Source: Deferribacterales bacterium Deferri_01
Lineage (GTDB): Bacteria; Chrysiogenota; Deferribacteres; Deferribacterales; Geovibrionaceae
DNA length: 64,000 nucleotides
Assembly: GCA_001603805.1 (NCBI GenBank)
Contig: LUZY01000013.1
Coordinates: 62,001 to 126,000, forward strand
Reading direction: 5' to 3'
Positions within the stretch are counted from its first letter, which is position 1. Every line of letters starts with the position of its first letter. The notes under the pieces are model-generated. The model was given only the letters and a program-made list of their open reading frames with translations, ran no database searches and was not told the origin of the DNA. The translations under genes were made by a program, and so were the position numbers. Shown one piece after another: positions 8,484-17,580 of the stretch.

Positions 8484-9518
8484 ATGATTGAAATTAATAA
8501 TTTAGGCAAGGTCTATTCCGGAGGCAGAAGCTATACCAGAGCCCTCGGCGGCGTGGATCTTAGTATCCCGAAGGGTTCTGTTTACGGCATAATAGGTTTG
8601 AGCGGGGCGGGCAAAAGCACACTGGTACGCTGCCTTAATCTTCTTGAAAGACCATCCGAGGGGCAGATACTTATAAACGGACAGGATTTGACTGTGCTTT
8701 CCGGTGAAGAACTGCGCAAGGCAAGACGCAGAATCGGCATGATTTTTCAGCATTTTAATCTGCTTTCCTCAAGAACCGTTGCGGAGAATATCGCATTTCC
8801 CCTTGAAATAGACGGGATGAAGAAAGCAGAAATTAATAAAATAGTGGACGAACTTCTCCCTCTGGTGGGGCTTTCAGATAAAAAAGACTCTTATCCTTCA
8901 GAACTTAGCGGCGGTCAGAAACAGAGAGTCGGCATTGCCCGTGCCCTTGCCCTCAAGCCTGATGTTCTCCTTTGCGATGAAGCAACATCTGCCCTTGATC
9001 CGCAGACAACCCTTTCTATTCTTAACCTGCTTAAAGATATAAACCGTGAGCTTGGACTTACTATTGTTATAATTACCCACGAAATGAAAGTGATAAAGGA
9101 AATATGTACCCATGTTGCAGTCCTGCATGACGCAAAGTGTGTGGAGAATGCCACTGTGGAGGAGGTTTTCACTTCTCCGAAATCAGATATAGCCAGAGAA
9201 TTTGTCTCAAGCGTTTTTCCTGCCGAACTGCCGGAGGATTTGCTGCGTGAGCTTTCAAGCCATAAGGATTCGGAACTTGTGCGTATTAACTTCCTTGGCG
9301 ACACAGCCTCAAAACCAATAATAAACGGGCTGATCACAGAATGCGGTGTACAGATAAATATTCTTTACGGCAGTGTGGAGCATCTGCGCTCATCTCTATT
9401 CGGCAATCTTATACTTGAAATAAGGGGAACTGACGAACAGCGTGGTCTTGCCCATGAGTATCTTAAAAGTAACAGTCTTGTTTTTTCATATCTGAACAGG
9501 GGAGGCGCTGATGCCTGA
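8484..9518 (+). CDS. metN: Methionine ABC transporter ATP-binding protein
   Basis: ATPase of the MetNIQ methionine importer. Walker A G-L-S-G-A-G-K-S-T, Q-loop F-Q-H-F-N-L-L-S-S-R-T, signature L-S-G-G-Q-K-Q-R and Walker B L-L-C-D-E-A-T-S-A-L-D-P are those of MetN. The C-terminal part (about 265-345) is the NIL regulatory domain that binds methionine and inhibits transport. ATG at 8484 is preferred to the in-frame TTG at 8481 because AGAGGG ends five bases before it. It overlaps metI by eight bases. Confidence 0.93.
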   Translation: MIEINNLGKVYSGGRSYTRALGGVDLSIPKGSVYGIIGLSGAGKSTLVRCLNLLERPSEGQILINGQDLTVLSGEELRKARRRIGMIFQHFNLLSSRTVAENIAFPLEIDGMKKAEINKIVDELLPLVGLSDKKDSYPSELSGGQKQRVGIARALALKPDVLLCDEATSALDPQTTLSILNLLKDINRELGLTIVIITHEMKVIKEICTHVAVLHDAKCVENATVEEVFTSPKSDIAREFVSSVFPAELPEDLLRELSSHKDSELVRINFLGDTASKPIINGLITECGVQINILYGSVEHLRSSLFGNLILEIRGTDEQRGLAHEYLKSNSLVFSYLNRGGADA

Positions 9519-10188
9519 TTCGGTTTATCTGCTTAAAATGCTTAATCTTGTCTCTCCCGCAGTATGGGAAACTATATACATGGTGTTTGCTTCCGGTGTA
9601 CTTGCCTACATCATCGGTATGCCTCTGGGTATCTACCTTGTTGTCTCCTCAAAGGGGCATATACTCCCCAGCCCTATGGTGGAAAAAACATTGGGTACGG
9701 TGATTAACATACTCCGCTCCGCACCTTTCATAGTGCTTATGGTAGCATTAATTCCTTTTACAAGGGCAGTTGTGGGCACATCCATAGGCACAACAGCGGC
9801 AATTGTGCCTCTTGTCATATCCACTGCACCTTTTGTGGCAAGGATAGTGGAAACATCACTGAAAGAGGTTCCGTCAGGGGTTATCGAAGCGGCGCAGTCC
9901 ATGGGAGCATCTCCTTGGCAGATAATAACAAAAGTACTTCTGCCCGAATCAAAAAGCTCGCTTATATTAGGGGCGGCAATAACAGCAATAAATGTTGTGG
10001 GATATACAGCTATGGCAGGTGCAGTTGGTGGCGGCGGTCTTGGTGATCTCGCAATTCAGTACGGGTATAACCGCTTCCGCACAGATGTAATGATTATAAC
10101 CGTGGCAGTGCTTGTGATTATTGTTCAGCTTATTCAGACACTTGGAATGAGGCTGGCGGTTCGCTACAGCTACGGCAGAAAAATATAA
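9511..10188 (+). CDS. metI: Methionine ABC transporter permease
   Basis: 225-residue inner-membrane permease, about five helices, with the binding-protein-dependent signature E-A-A-Q-S-M-G-A-S-P-W-Q-I-I near residue 128. It overlaps metN and is followed after 20 bases by metQ, the usual metNIQ order. Confidence 0.94.
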   Translation: MPDSVYLLKMLNLVSPAVWETIYMVFASGVLAYIIGMPLGIYLVVSSKGHILPSPMVEKTLGTVINILRSAPFIVLMVALIPFTRAVVGTSIGTTAAIVPLVISTAPFVARIVETSLKEVPSGVIEAAQSMGASPWQIITKVLLPESKSSLILGAAITAINVVGYTAMAGAVGGGGLGDLAIQYGYNRFRTDVMIITVAVLVIIVQLIQTLGMRLAVRYSYGRKI

Positions 10189-10208
10189 GTTCAGCAAAGG
10201 AGGACTTA

Positions 10209-11072
10209 ATGAAGAGTATTAGTTTTAGAAAATTGCTTCTCGGTGCGGCGATTCTGGCTGTATCAGCTATGATTTTTACCGGATGCAGCAAAAAGGAAGA
10301 AAAAGAAACGGCTGCTAAAACTGCTCCTGCTGAAACATCAGCAGTGACTGTTAAAGTGGGCGCAACCCCCGTTCCCCATGTGGAAATACTTGAGTTTGTA
10401 AAACCCGTCTTAGCGGAGCAGGGTGTGAATCTTGAGATAATAACTTTTACAGACTATGTTCAGCCTAACCTTGCCCTTGATAAAGGCGAGCTTGATGCTA
10501 ACTTTTTTCAGCATTTCCCTTATCTTGAATCTTTCAGCGCAGATCACAGCCTGAATCTTAAGGCAATTGCAAAGGTGCATATTGAACCCATGGGCTTCTA
10601 CTCTGTTAAGGTAAAATCCATAGACGAGGTTGCTGCTAACTCTGTTGTGGCTATTCCCAATGACCCCACAAACGGCGGACGTGCCCTTATGCTTCTTGAA
10701 AAATCAGGGCTTATCAAACTTACTGAAGGTGTTGGGGTCAAAGCAACTGTTCAGGATATAGCAGAAAACCCCAAGAACATTACAGTAAGAGCTCTTGATG
10801 CCGCACAGCTTCCCCGTGTGCTTGAGGATGTTTCCGGTGCTGTTATTAATACAAACTTTGCTCTGGAAGCAGGGTTTAATCCTTTAAAAGATGCTGTAGT
10901 TATTGAAGACAAAGAATCACCGTATTCAAACATACTTGTAGTGAAAGCTGAAAGAGCAAATGAAGAGGCTCTTGTGAAACTTGCAGAGGTTCTCACATCC
11001 GATGAAGTGAAAGCCTTCATCGAGGAAAAATATCAGGGCGCAGTAGTACCCGCTCAGGAAGTAATAAGATAA
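10209..11072 (+). CDS. metQ: Methionine-binding lipoprotein
   Basis: Substrate-binding lipoprotein of the methionine importer, NlpA/MetQ family. A signal peptide ends in lipobox F-T-G-C, so the mature protein is anchored through the cysteine near residue 26. A low-complexity K/E/A/T linker is followed by V-K-V-G-A-T-P-V-P-H-V-E-I-L, the MetQ opening. AAGGAGG precedes the ATG. I see no S-box upstream of the operon. Confidence 0.93.
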   Translation: MKSISFRKLLLGAAILAVSAMIFTGCSKKEEKETAAKTAPAETSAVTVKVGATPVPHVEILEFVKPVLAEQGVNLEIITFTDYVQPNLALDKGELDANFFQHFPYLESFSADHSLNLKAIAKVHIEPMGFYSVKVKSIDEVAANSVVAIPNDPTNGGRALMLLEKSGLIKLTEGVGVKATVQDIAENPKNITVRALDAAQLPRVLEDVSGAVINTNFALEAGFNPLKDAVVIEDKESPYSNILVVKAERANEEALVKLAEVLTSDEVKAFIEEKYQGAVVPAQEVIR

Positions 11073-11085
11073 ATAATTAATCGGA

Positions 11086-11115
11086 GGCGGGCAATATGCC
11101 CGCCTTTGTATTTGT
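11086..11115 (+). terminator. GC-rich hairpin after metQ, containing the mprF start codon
   Basis: A 7-bp stem GGCGGGC/GCCCGCC (11086-11092/11098-11104) with loop AATAT is followed by TTTGTATTTGTT. It looks like the metQ terminator, but the best mprF start codon (ATG 11096) begins in its loop and the Shine-Dalgarno GGAGG overlaps its 5' arm. Confidence 0.5.
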
Positions 11116-13717
11116 TCTACATTTCAGGATGCTGATTGTGTTAATATTCCGTATGCGTTTATTGAGCTACCTGAAAAACAGACACTTTCTGCTTTTGCTT
11201 CTTTATGCCGCTCTACTTATCCTTATGGCGGTTTTTCTCCACTCGTTCCTGCATAAGCACAGTATTCACGAGATAATGTCGGATCTTAACGCTATTCCTG
11301 CTTATAAAAAGATTGCAGCAGTGGGGCTTACTGCGTTTAGTTTTCTGATTCTCACCCTTTATGACTTCATGGGGCTTAAATACGCCGGAGCAAAAATAGA
11401 AAAAAAGCAGGTTATGCTTGCTTCCTTTATAAGTTATGCTTTCGGAAACTCCATAGGTCTTTCTATGCTCGCATCCGGTTCAGTTCGTTATCGCTATTAC
11501 TCAGCATGCGGACTCAGTTTCAGCGATATTTCAAAGGTTATCATCTTCACAACGGCAACCCTATGGATAGGACTTATAGCCACAACCGGCATAACTTTTG
11601 TTTTCCATGCACCTTTGATTGAGTCGTCGTGGGGGCTCCCGTTTATAAATTTAAACTATATCGGCATAGCGCTTATCGCGCTGATTATAGGCTATCTGCT
11701 GGTTTTGTTCCGTTACAAGGAGCCTTTCAGCATATACAGTCTTAATGTCAGCCTGCCTTCCCCCTCTCTGGGGTTTATGCAGGTGCTGGTGGGCTGCGCG
11801 GACTGGGTGGTGGTTTCTGCTGTTCTTTATGTGCTTCTGCCTGATTCGCTAAATATAGGCTACTTCACATTTTTAAGCATATTTATGCTGGCACAGACTG
11901 CGGGGCTCATTAGTCATGTTCCCGGCGGTTTACTGGTTTTTGAAACAATTCTTCTGTCATTTCTGCCGCAGGAATCCGTTGGCTCCGCCATCGGGGCTCT
12001 GCTTGTTTTCAGGATAACTTACTATATTCTCCCTCTTCTCGCCGCTGCCTGTCTGATGGGTTTTTCAGAGATATTGAGGCTAAAATCGACTGTAATAAAG
12101 CATCTGCTCTTCGCCGGGAGGCTGTATAACGCCGTAACCCCTATGCTTATGGCTGCTGTGGTTTTTATAGGCGGAACTTACCTGCTTTTCAGCGGTGCAA
12201 CGCCTGTGAACCCCGACCGTCTGCCTCTTTTGGCTAAACTGATACCCTTAAGCCTTATGGAGTCGTCCCACTTTTTGGCAAGTCTCATCGGAATGGGGCT
12301 TATTATACTCTCCAGAGGGCTTTTCAAAAAGATAGATCTGGCATATCAGCTAACCCTGATAATGCTCACTGCCGGTGCTGTTCTTTCACTGCTTAAAGGT
12401 GCGGAGATAGAAACCTTCTTCCTTCAAAGTGTAATCATATTCGCTCTTTTTCCCACACGAAGGCTTTATAACAAGAAAAGCTCATTCTTCGGGGAGGTTC
12501 TTACAAAGGAATGGTTCCTTACCATAATGGTTATTTTCCTTGTGTTTACCTGGCTTGGGTTTTTCTCGTATAAACATGTGGAATATCGGAGCGAGTTGTG
12601 GTGGACATTTACTTTCGATGATCAGGCTCCACGTTTTCTTCGTGCCATGGTGGGACTGTTTTCAATGATCGCTGCCTTGGCTTTTTTCAAACTCATTCAG
12701 CCTTCCAGACCCGTTGCCGCTGTTTATGCTGATGACATGCGCAAGCTGATTGAACCTGTTGTTGCAAAGAGCGAAGACACCACGGCATATCTGGCTTATC
12801 TGCCGGACAAACAATATCTCTTCGGTGAGGATAACAAAAGTTTTATCATGTACGGAACAGAAGGGCGCAACTTCATAAGCATGGGTGATCCGGTCGGGCC
12901 GGAGGAATCAGCGGCGGAGCTTGTATTTCGCTTTCGCAAACTCAGCGAGGAACACGGGTGCAGGGCTGTTTTTTATGAAGTCGGTGCTGACTATATTCCC
13001 CATTATCTTGATGCGGGGCTTAAAGTATTTAAAATAGGCGAACAAGCGAGGGTGAAGCTGACCGATTTTTCAATGGAAGGAAGCCATTGGAGCGGGATGC
13101 GCAACACTCTCAAAAAAGCGGAAAAGGAAGGATGTTCCTTTAGGATCTTCACAAAAGAGGAGATCTCAGACATGCTTCCGGTGTTCAGGGAAATTTCAGA
13201 TGACTGGATGAAATCGAAAAACAGCAGGGAAAAGCAGTTTTCACTTGGCTGTTTTAACGAAGATTACCTGATACGTATGCCCTTTGCAGCAGTAATGAAG
13301 GATGATAAGCCGGTTGCTTTCGCTAATCTGTGGCTGGCTGGTTCAAAACACGAAATATCAATAGACTTAATGAGGTACAGTGACAATGCTCCGAAAGGAG
13401 TAATGGAATATCTTTTCCTGAAGCTGATTCTTCATGGAAAAGAACAGGGATACGAATATTTCAACCTTGGCATGGCTCCTCTTTCCGGTTTTGAGCTTCA
13501 TTCATTTTCCCCGTTCTGGAACAGGTTAGCCGGTATAATGTATAAACACGGGGAAAGATTCTATAATTTCAAAGGTTTACGCAGTTATAAAGAAAAATTC
13601 AAACCACAATGGGAGCCAAGGTATATTGCAGTCCAGAGCGTTTTTGCTCTGCCGTCTGCTCTTAAAAGTGTAGCAAGCCTTATCAGCGGCGGCACAGCGG
13701 GAATTTTCAGCAAATAA
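11096..13717 (+). CDS. mprF: MprF-like bifunctional aminoacyl-phosphatidylglycerol synthase/flippase
   Basis: Large membrane protein that, in the family, transfers lysine (or alanine) from tRNA to phosphatidylglycerol and flips the product to the outer leaflet, lowering surface charge and raising resistance to cationic peptides. Residues about 20-530 form a polytopic flippase domain of about 13-14 helices. Residues about 560-860 are the soluble DUF2156/GNAT-like synthase domain (G-D-P-V-G-P-E-E, R-N-T-L-K-K-A-E-K-E-G, F-N-L-G-M-A-P-L-S-G). Total length 873, close to S. aureus MprF (840). The ATG at 11096 has GGAGG eight bases upstream; ATG 11129 or 11153 would give N termini more like other MprF proteins but have no clear ribosome-binding site. 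Which amino acid is used cannot be told. Confidence 0.85.
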   Translation: MPAFVFVLHFRMLIVLIFRMRLLSYLKNRHFLLLLLYAALLILMAVFLHSFLHKHSIHEIMSDLNAIPAYKKIAAVGLTAFSFLILTLYDFMGLKYAGAKIEKKQVMLASFISYAFGNSIGLSMLASGSVRYRYYSACGLSFSDISKVIIFTTATLWIGLIATTGITFVFHAPLIESSWGLPFINLNYIGIALIALIIGYLLVLFRYKEPFSIYSLNVSLPSPSLGFMQVLVGCADWVVVSAVLYVLLPDSLNIGYFTFLSIFMLAQTAGLISHVPGGLLVFETILLSFLPQESVGSAIGALLVFRITYYILPLLAAACLMGFSEILRLKSTVIKHLLFAGRLYNAVTPMLMAAVVFIGGTYLLFSGATPVNPDRLPLLAKLIPLSLMESSHFLASLIGMGLIILSRGLFKKIDLAYQLTLIMLTAGAVLSLLKGAEIETFFLQSVIIFALFPTRRLYNKKSSFFGEVLTKEWFLTIMVIFLVFTWLGFFSYKHVEYRSELWWTFTFDDQAPRFLRAMVGLFSMIAALAFFKLIQPSRPVAAVYADDMRKLIEPVVAKSEDTTAYLAYLPDKQYLFGEDNKSFIMYGTEGRNFISMGDPVGPEESAAELVFRFRKLSEEHGCRAVFYEVGADYIPHYLDAGLKVFKIGEQARVKLTDFSMEGSHWSGMRNTLKKAEKEGCSFRIFTKEEISDMLPVFREISDDWMKSKNSREKQFSLGCFNEDYLIRMPFAAVMKDDKPVAFANLWLAGSKHEISIDLMRYSDNAPKGVMEYLFLKLILHGKEQGYEYFNLGMAPLSGFELHSFSPFWNRLAGIMYKHGERFYNFKGLRSYKEKFKPQWEPRYIAVQSVFALPSALKSVASLISGGTAGIFSK

Positions 13718-13760
13718 AGAAAGCAGCCGCCTTTGTAATTGTTGTTTTTAATAAGGATAA

Positions 13761-13791
13761 GCCCCTCGCCAGATGGGGGTCTGAGAGGGGC
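13761..13791 (-). terminator. Weak terminator-like hairpin after metE
   Basis: A stem GCCCCTC/GAGGGGC with a 17-base loop lies 10 bases beyond the metE stop. On the minus strand it is followed by TTATCCTTATT, only a weak T tract. It may serve both convergent genes. Confidence 0.4.
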
Positions 13792-13800
13792 ATGTGTTTA

Positions 13801-16032
13801 TTATCCGGCGACAGAATCTTTTGTTGTTTCTGCGCGGATAACTGATGCCGCCTTAGCCATATTTTTTAATGACGGCACAGCCTCTTCATTGTTTCTTGTT
13901 TTTAAACCGCAGTCAGGGTTGATCCAGAGCTGGTCAGGGCTGATATATTCCAAAGCCTGCCTGATAAGCTTATGTATCTCTTCTGATGAAGGAACACGGG
14001 GACTATGAATGTCATATACCCCCGGTCCTATATCTCCCTGATATTGATACTTTTTGAACACTTCAAGCAGTTTCATACCGCCTCTGCTTGCTTCTATGCT
14101 TATTACATCTGCATCCATAGCGTCTATATGTTCCATAATTGAATTAAACTCACTGTAGCACATATGTGTATGAAGCTGAGTCATATCAGATATGCCGGAG
14201 GATGCTATACGAAAGCATTTGACGGCAGTTTTCAGATAGTCCTCCTGATCTGCTTTCTTGAGAGGAAGCCCCTCTCTGAATGCAGCTTCATCTATCTGTA
14301 TAATGCGGCAGCCGTTTTTTTCCAGATCCTGAACCTCTTCCCTTATTGCAAACGCTATTTGTGCGCATACATCAGCATATGGAATGTCTTCCCTTGAAAA
14401 GCTCCACTGAAGTATTGTCACAGGTCCTGTGAGCATTCCTTTGACATGTTTTGCAGTGAGAGATTGAGCATATTTAAACCATTTTACCGTTATGGGAGAA
14501 GGTCTTGACACATCACCATGAATAATGGGAGGCTTAACGCATCTGCTTCCGTAGCTCTGTACCCAGCCGTTTTTTGTAAAAGCGAAACCGTCCAGATATT
14601 CAGCAAAATATTCAACCATATCATTACGTTCGGGTTCTCCATGCACAAGAATATCAAGCCCTAGCTCTTCCTGAAGACTGATAACAGACTCTATCTGCTT
14701 TCTGATGAATGCTTCGTAGCTGTCAGAGCTTAACTTTCCGTTTTTGAACCTTGTTCTCTGTTCCCTGATCTCTTTTGTCTGCGGGAAAGAGCCTATTGTT
14801 GTTGTGGGCATTACAGGCAGATTAAGGGTGCGTGTCTGAATCTCTTTCCTCTTTTTTCTGGAGCTGTTTCTGCTAAGAAAGCTCTCATCATAAATCACCG
14901 GAGCGCTTTTAGGATGGTGATAATCTGCTTCTGGGAGCTGACTAACGCATTCTTCCTCAAAAGCTTTGGTCAGTTCAGCTATTTCACTGCACTTCTGCAC
15001 AGCGAATGCCATTTTATTCTTAACATCCGCCTGCAAATCGGTCTCATATGTAAGATCAACGGGCACATGTAAAAGAGAGGAACCGGAGGAAACAATGATT
15101 TTTTCTCTTCCTATTACGGAAGCAATCTGCTCAAGATTTGTATATGCTTTGCGGCAATCCGTTTTCCATATGTTGCGCCCATCTACAATTCCTGCCGAAA
15201 TGAGCATATGATCGGGCATGTGGTTTGTTATGTGGGTGAAAGTATCTGTCTTGGTCAGGTCTGTATGAAAAGCATCATATCCTGTTTCAAATGCAAGTTC
15301 AGTATTATCACCTGCATCACCGCATGTTGAGGCTATCATCAGCCTGACATCTGTTGAATCCTTTATTTTTCTGTGAACAGGTATAAAATTAAGCCAGGCA
15401 TCTTTTGACATATCTGATGCTAAGAGGGGTTCATCAATCTCTATCCATTCGCAGTAAGGTGAAAGTGATTCAATCAGTTTGATGTAAGCTGCGGTGAGAT
15501 CTTCTGTAAAATCCCACGGGCTGCACCCGTCTGCTTCGCATAATGATAAGAAGGTGATGGGACCAAGGATAACAGGTTTGGGATTAAAGCCAGACCGAAA
15601 AGCTTCTTTCGCCTCAAGCACGGGTTTCGCAGGGTTAAGGCCCACGGCAGATAAACTGCTTATTTCCGGAACAAGGTAGTGGTAGTTGGTGTTAAACCAT
15701 TTTTTCATGCTGAGTGGGCGTATGTCTTTTGTTGCGGAGCCTCTTGCCATCGCAAAATATAAATCAAGGGGATCTGTAATTCTTTTGAACCTTTCCGGTA
15801 TGAACCCGAACATTAACGCTGTGTCCAGAACATGATCATACAAAGAAAAATCGTTTACAGCTACATGTGTTAATCCGCTTTCTTTCTGAATTCTCCAGTT
15901 TTCTGCTTTGATTTCAGATGCTGTCTCATGGAGCTTTCTTTCGGATATTTCACCTTTCCAGAAACTCTCCAAAGCTTTTTTCAGTTCTCTGCCTGCTCCT
16001 ATCCGCGGGAAGCCGGGAATGTGTGATTTCAT
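13801..16032 (-). CDS. metE: Cobalamin-independent methionine synthase
   Basis: Transfers methyl from 5-methyltetrahydropteroyl-triglutamate to homocysteine without B12. From the ATG at 16032 the protein is 743 residues, starting M-K-S-H-I-P-G-F-P-R-I-G as MetE does. The longer frame back to 16167 lacks family similarity, and AGGAG stands eight bases before the chosen start. The C-terminal zinc ligands are visible: H and C in L-H-T-H-M-C-Y-S-E-F, E in I-E-A-S-R-G-G and C in I-N-P-D-C-G-L-K-T-R. The leader of about 400 bases holds a cobalamin riboswitch, so metE should be off when B12 is plentiful. No metH is in the window. Confidence 0.95.
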   Translation of the reverse strand: MKSHIPGFPRIGAGRELKKALESFWKGEISERKLHETASEIKAENWRIQKESGLTHVAVNDFSLYDHVLDTALMFGFIPERFKRITDPLDLYFAMARGSATKDIRPLSMKKWFNTNYHYLVPEISSLSAVGLNPAKPVLEAKEAFRSGFNPKPVILGPITFLSLCEADGCSPWDFTEDLTAAYIKLIESLSPYCEWIEIDEPLLASDMSKDAWLNFIPVHRKIKDSTDVRLMIASTCGDAGDNTELAFETGYDAFHTDLTKTDTFTHITNHMPDHMLISAGIVDGRNIWKTDCRKAYTNLEQIASVIGREKIIVSSGSSLLHVPVDLTYETDLQADVKNKMAFAVQKCSEIAELTKAFEEECVSQLPEADYHHPKSAPVIYDESFLSRNSSRKKRKEIQTRTLNLPVMPTTTIGSFPQTKEIREQRTRFKNGKLSSDSYEAFIRKQIESVISLQEELGLDILVHGEPERNDMVEYFAEYLDGFAFTKNGWVQSYGSRCVKPPIIHGDVSRPSPITVKWFKYAQSLTAKHVKGMLTGPVTILQWSFSREDIPYADVCAQIAFAIREEVQDLEKNGCRIIQIDEAAFREGLPLKKADQEDYLKTAVKCFRIASSGISDMTQLHTHMCYSEFNSIMEHIDAMDADVISIEASRGGMKLLEVFKKYQYQGDIGPGVYDIHSPRVPSSEEIHKLIRQALEYISPDQLWINPDCGLKTRNNEEAVPSLKNMAKAASVIRAETTKDSVAG

Positions 16033-16177
16033 CAGCCATACTCCTTTTGATGAATTCAAGAAGCAGCGCAAATGCAGGGAAGGGGAGATACGACGGAGAA
16101 ATATCGATGCGTATGCTGACAAACAGATACGGGTGATTTTCCGGCATTTGTCCTTCCCGCGGGACATTGCGGCTTCT

Positions 16178-16335
16178 TGTTCAACAGGTCGTCTTCTGGC
16201 TTCCGGCTCCTTTGGGTGTCCGTGTCTTCCCGTTTTTCACAGTGGCACGGACAGGAAATAATGCCGGTTACAGCGGCGCGTCCGCGACGGATTTTCACCG
16301 TCTTCCGTTTCCTGTCAGGTTTAAGGATAAACTCA
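16178..16335 (-). promoter_or_regulatory. Cobalamin riboswitch controlling metE
   Basis: On the minus strand the aptamer core reads in order: GACGGTGAAAATCCGTC around 16287-16303, GCCGCTGTAACCGG around 16264-16277, an arm with GGGAAGACACGGAC around 16218-16231, and the B12 box GCCAGAAGACGACCTG at 16185-16200. This is the order and spacing of the adenosylcobalamin class. About 145 bases separate the aptamer from the metE start. The leader beyond it holds a GC-rich inverted repeat (CCCGCGGG, 16157-16164); how it controls expression (termination or masking of the AGGAG) is not clear. Within 16033-16437 I see nothing else. Confidence 0.93.
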
Positions 16336-16437
16336 TTCTCCGGTAAAAGTCAAAGATTTCCTTGTGAGGTTAAAGTATATATTTAAAGTTTGTACGTTTT
16401 AAGTTAATTTGCGTAAAAAACAGAGTGGAGAAAATTT

Positions 16438-17151
16438 TTGCCTATCTGGAACCCATGGCACGGATGCACAAAGATCAGTCCCGGTTGTGATCACTGCTAC
16501 GTATACAGGATGGATGCACTGCACAATAAGGACAGTTCAAAGGTGGAAAAGACAGGGAACTTTAATTTACCTTTGAAGTGTACTAAATCCGGTGATTATA
16601 AGCTTCACAGCAGTGAAGTCGTGTACACTTGCTTCACTTCCGATTTTTTTCTGAAAGAGGCTGATGAGTGGCGTAAGGATGTTTGGGAGATGATACGCTT
16701 CCGCTCTGATTTGCATTTCTTCATTATAACGAAACGCATCGACCGTTTTTATGCATCTTTGCCGAATGACTGGGGCGAGGGGTATGAGAATGTCACAATA
16801 GCATGCACAGTTGAAAACCAGAAAATGGCTGATTACCGTCTGCCTTTATTTCTTGAGGCACCTGTCAGGCATAAGGATATTATCTGCGAACCCATACTTG
16901 AGGCGATCGATTTATCCGCTTATCTTTCTTCTGTGATTGAGTCTGTTATAGTCGGCGGTGAATCAGGAACAGAGGCGAGGGAATGCAACTATGACTGGGT
17001 TCTTGCCATACGTGAACAATGCAGAGCAGCGGGGGTGTCTTTTACTTTCCGCCAGACAGGCAGACATTTCAGAAAAGACGGCAGGCTATACACCCTCCGC
17101 AGGGAGCTTCACAGGGCACAGGCGAAAAAAGCGGGTATTGATCTTCCTTAA
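16438..17151 (+). CDS. DUF5131 (Gp37/Gp68-like) protein with radical-SAM-like cysteine cluster
   Basis: 237 residues starting with TTG at 16438, seven bases after GGAG; the reading begins P-I-W-N-P-W-H-G-C-T-K, the conserved opening of the family named after phage Gp37/Gp68. The cysteine pattern C-x6-C-x2-C (H-G-C-T-K-I-S-P-G-C-D-H-C-Y) resembles an iron-sulfur site of radical SAM enzymes, and G-G-E-S-G near residue 172 fits a SAM-binding or barrel loop. Function is unknown. It stands alone between the metE riboswitch and a MoaE-like gene, with no phage genes nearby, so it is probably a resident gene. Confidence 0.8.
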   Translation: MPIWNPWHGCTKISPGCDHCYVYRMDALHNKDSSKVEKTGNFNLPLKCTKSGDYKLHSSEVVYTCFTSDFFLKEADEWRKDVWEMIRFRSDLHFFIITKRIDRFYASLPNDWGEGYENVTIACTVENQKMADYRLPLFLEAPVRHKDIICEPILEAIDLSAYLSSVIESVIVGGESGTEARECNYDWVLAIREQCRAAGVSFTFRQTGRHFRKDGRLYTLRRELHRAQAKKAGIDLP

Positions 17152-17166
17152 TGTCTTTACCAGTGG

Positions 17167-17196
17167 TTTACATTTAGCGCATTATTATCTTAATAT
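17167..17196 (+). promoter_or_regulatory. Promoter of the moaE-like gene
   Basis: TTTACA (17167-17172), an 18-base spacer and TAATAT (17191-17196) precede the gene; AAAGGAG gives its ribosome-binding site. Confidence 0.5.
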
Positions 17197-17217
17197 ACAT
17201 TTTTAAAGGAGCTTTTA

Positions 17218-17580
17218 ATGGATATTTCAGCAACAATAGCGGAACTTAAAAAGGATAAAGACTTTGCGGATAATGTGGGAATGATCCTTATCCACAACGG
17301 AACAGTGCGTGGCTGGTCAAGGGGCGACCATTCTTCTGTACAGAAAATGGAAGTATTCAGCGATCTGGAAAAGATTGAGCAGATACGCCTTGATATTGAG
17401 GCTATGGAAGGTATCTATAAAGTGGTTGTTGAAGCCCGTTCCGGTGTCATGGAGCCGGGTGATGATGTGCTTTTTCTCATAGTTGCAGGAGACATAAGAG
17501 AAAATGTTAAGCCTGCACTTGCTCTTCTGCTGGACAGGATAAAGTCTGAAGCTGTCACTAAAAAAGAATACAAAGGATAA
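17218..17580 (+). CDS. MoaE-like protein (molybdopterin synthase large subunit family, divergent)
   Basis: 120 residues resembling the catalytic subunit of molybdopterin synthase, which adds the dithiolene sulfurs to cyclic pyranopterin monophosphate. H-N-G-T-V-R-G matches the F-x-G-x-V-R loop and V-V-E-A-R-S-G-V-M-E-P-G-D matches the H-R-x-G-x-L-x-V-G-E turn. Near the end, D-I-R-E-N, R-I-K and T-K-K-E retain the arginine and two lysines of the active site. The histidine before that arginine and the P-I-W before the last lysine are missing. It stands alone, without moaD. It may be a working MoaE of this lineage or a relative with another role. Confidence 0.65.
   Translation: MDISATIAELKKDKDFADNVGMILIHNGTVRGWSRGDHSSVQKMEVFSDLEKIEQIRLDIEAMEGIYKVVVEARSGVMEPGDDVLFLIVAGDIRENVKPALALLLDRIKSEAVTKKEYKG

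Noticed and set aside
15950-16147. 65-residue frame in the metE leader
   Set aside because: It overlaps the metE start in another phase and begins just after the riboswitch; no protein features. A leader peptide is conceivable but unsupported.
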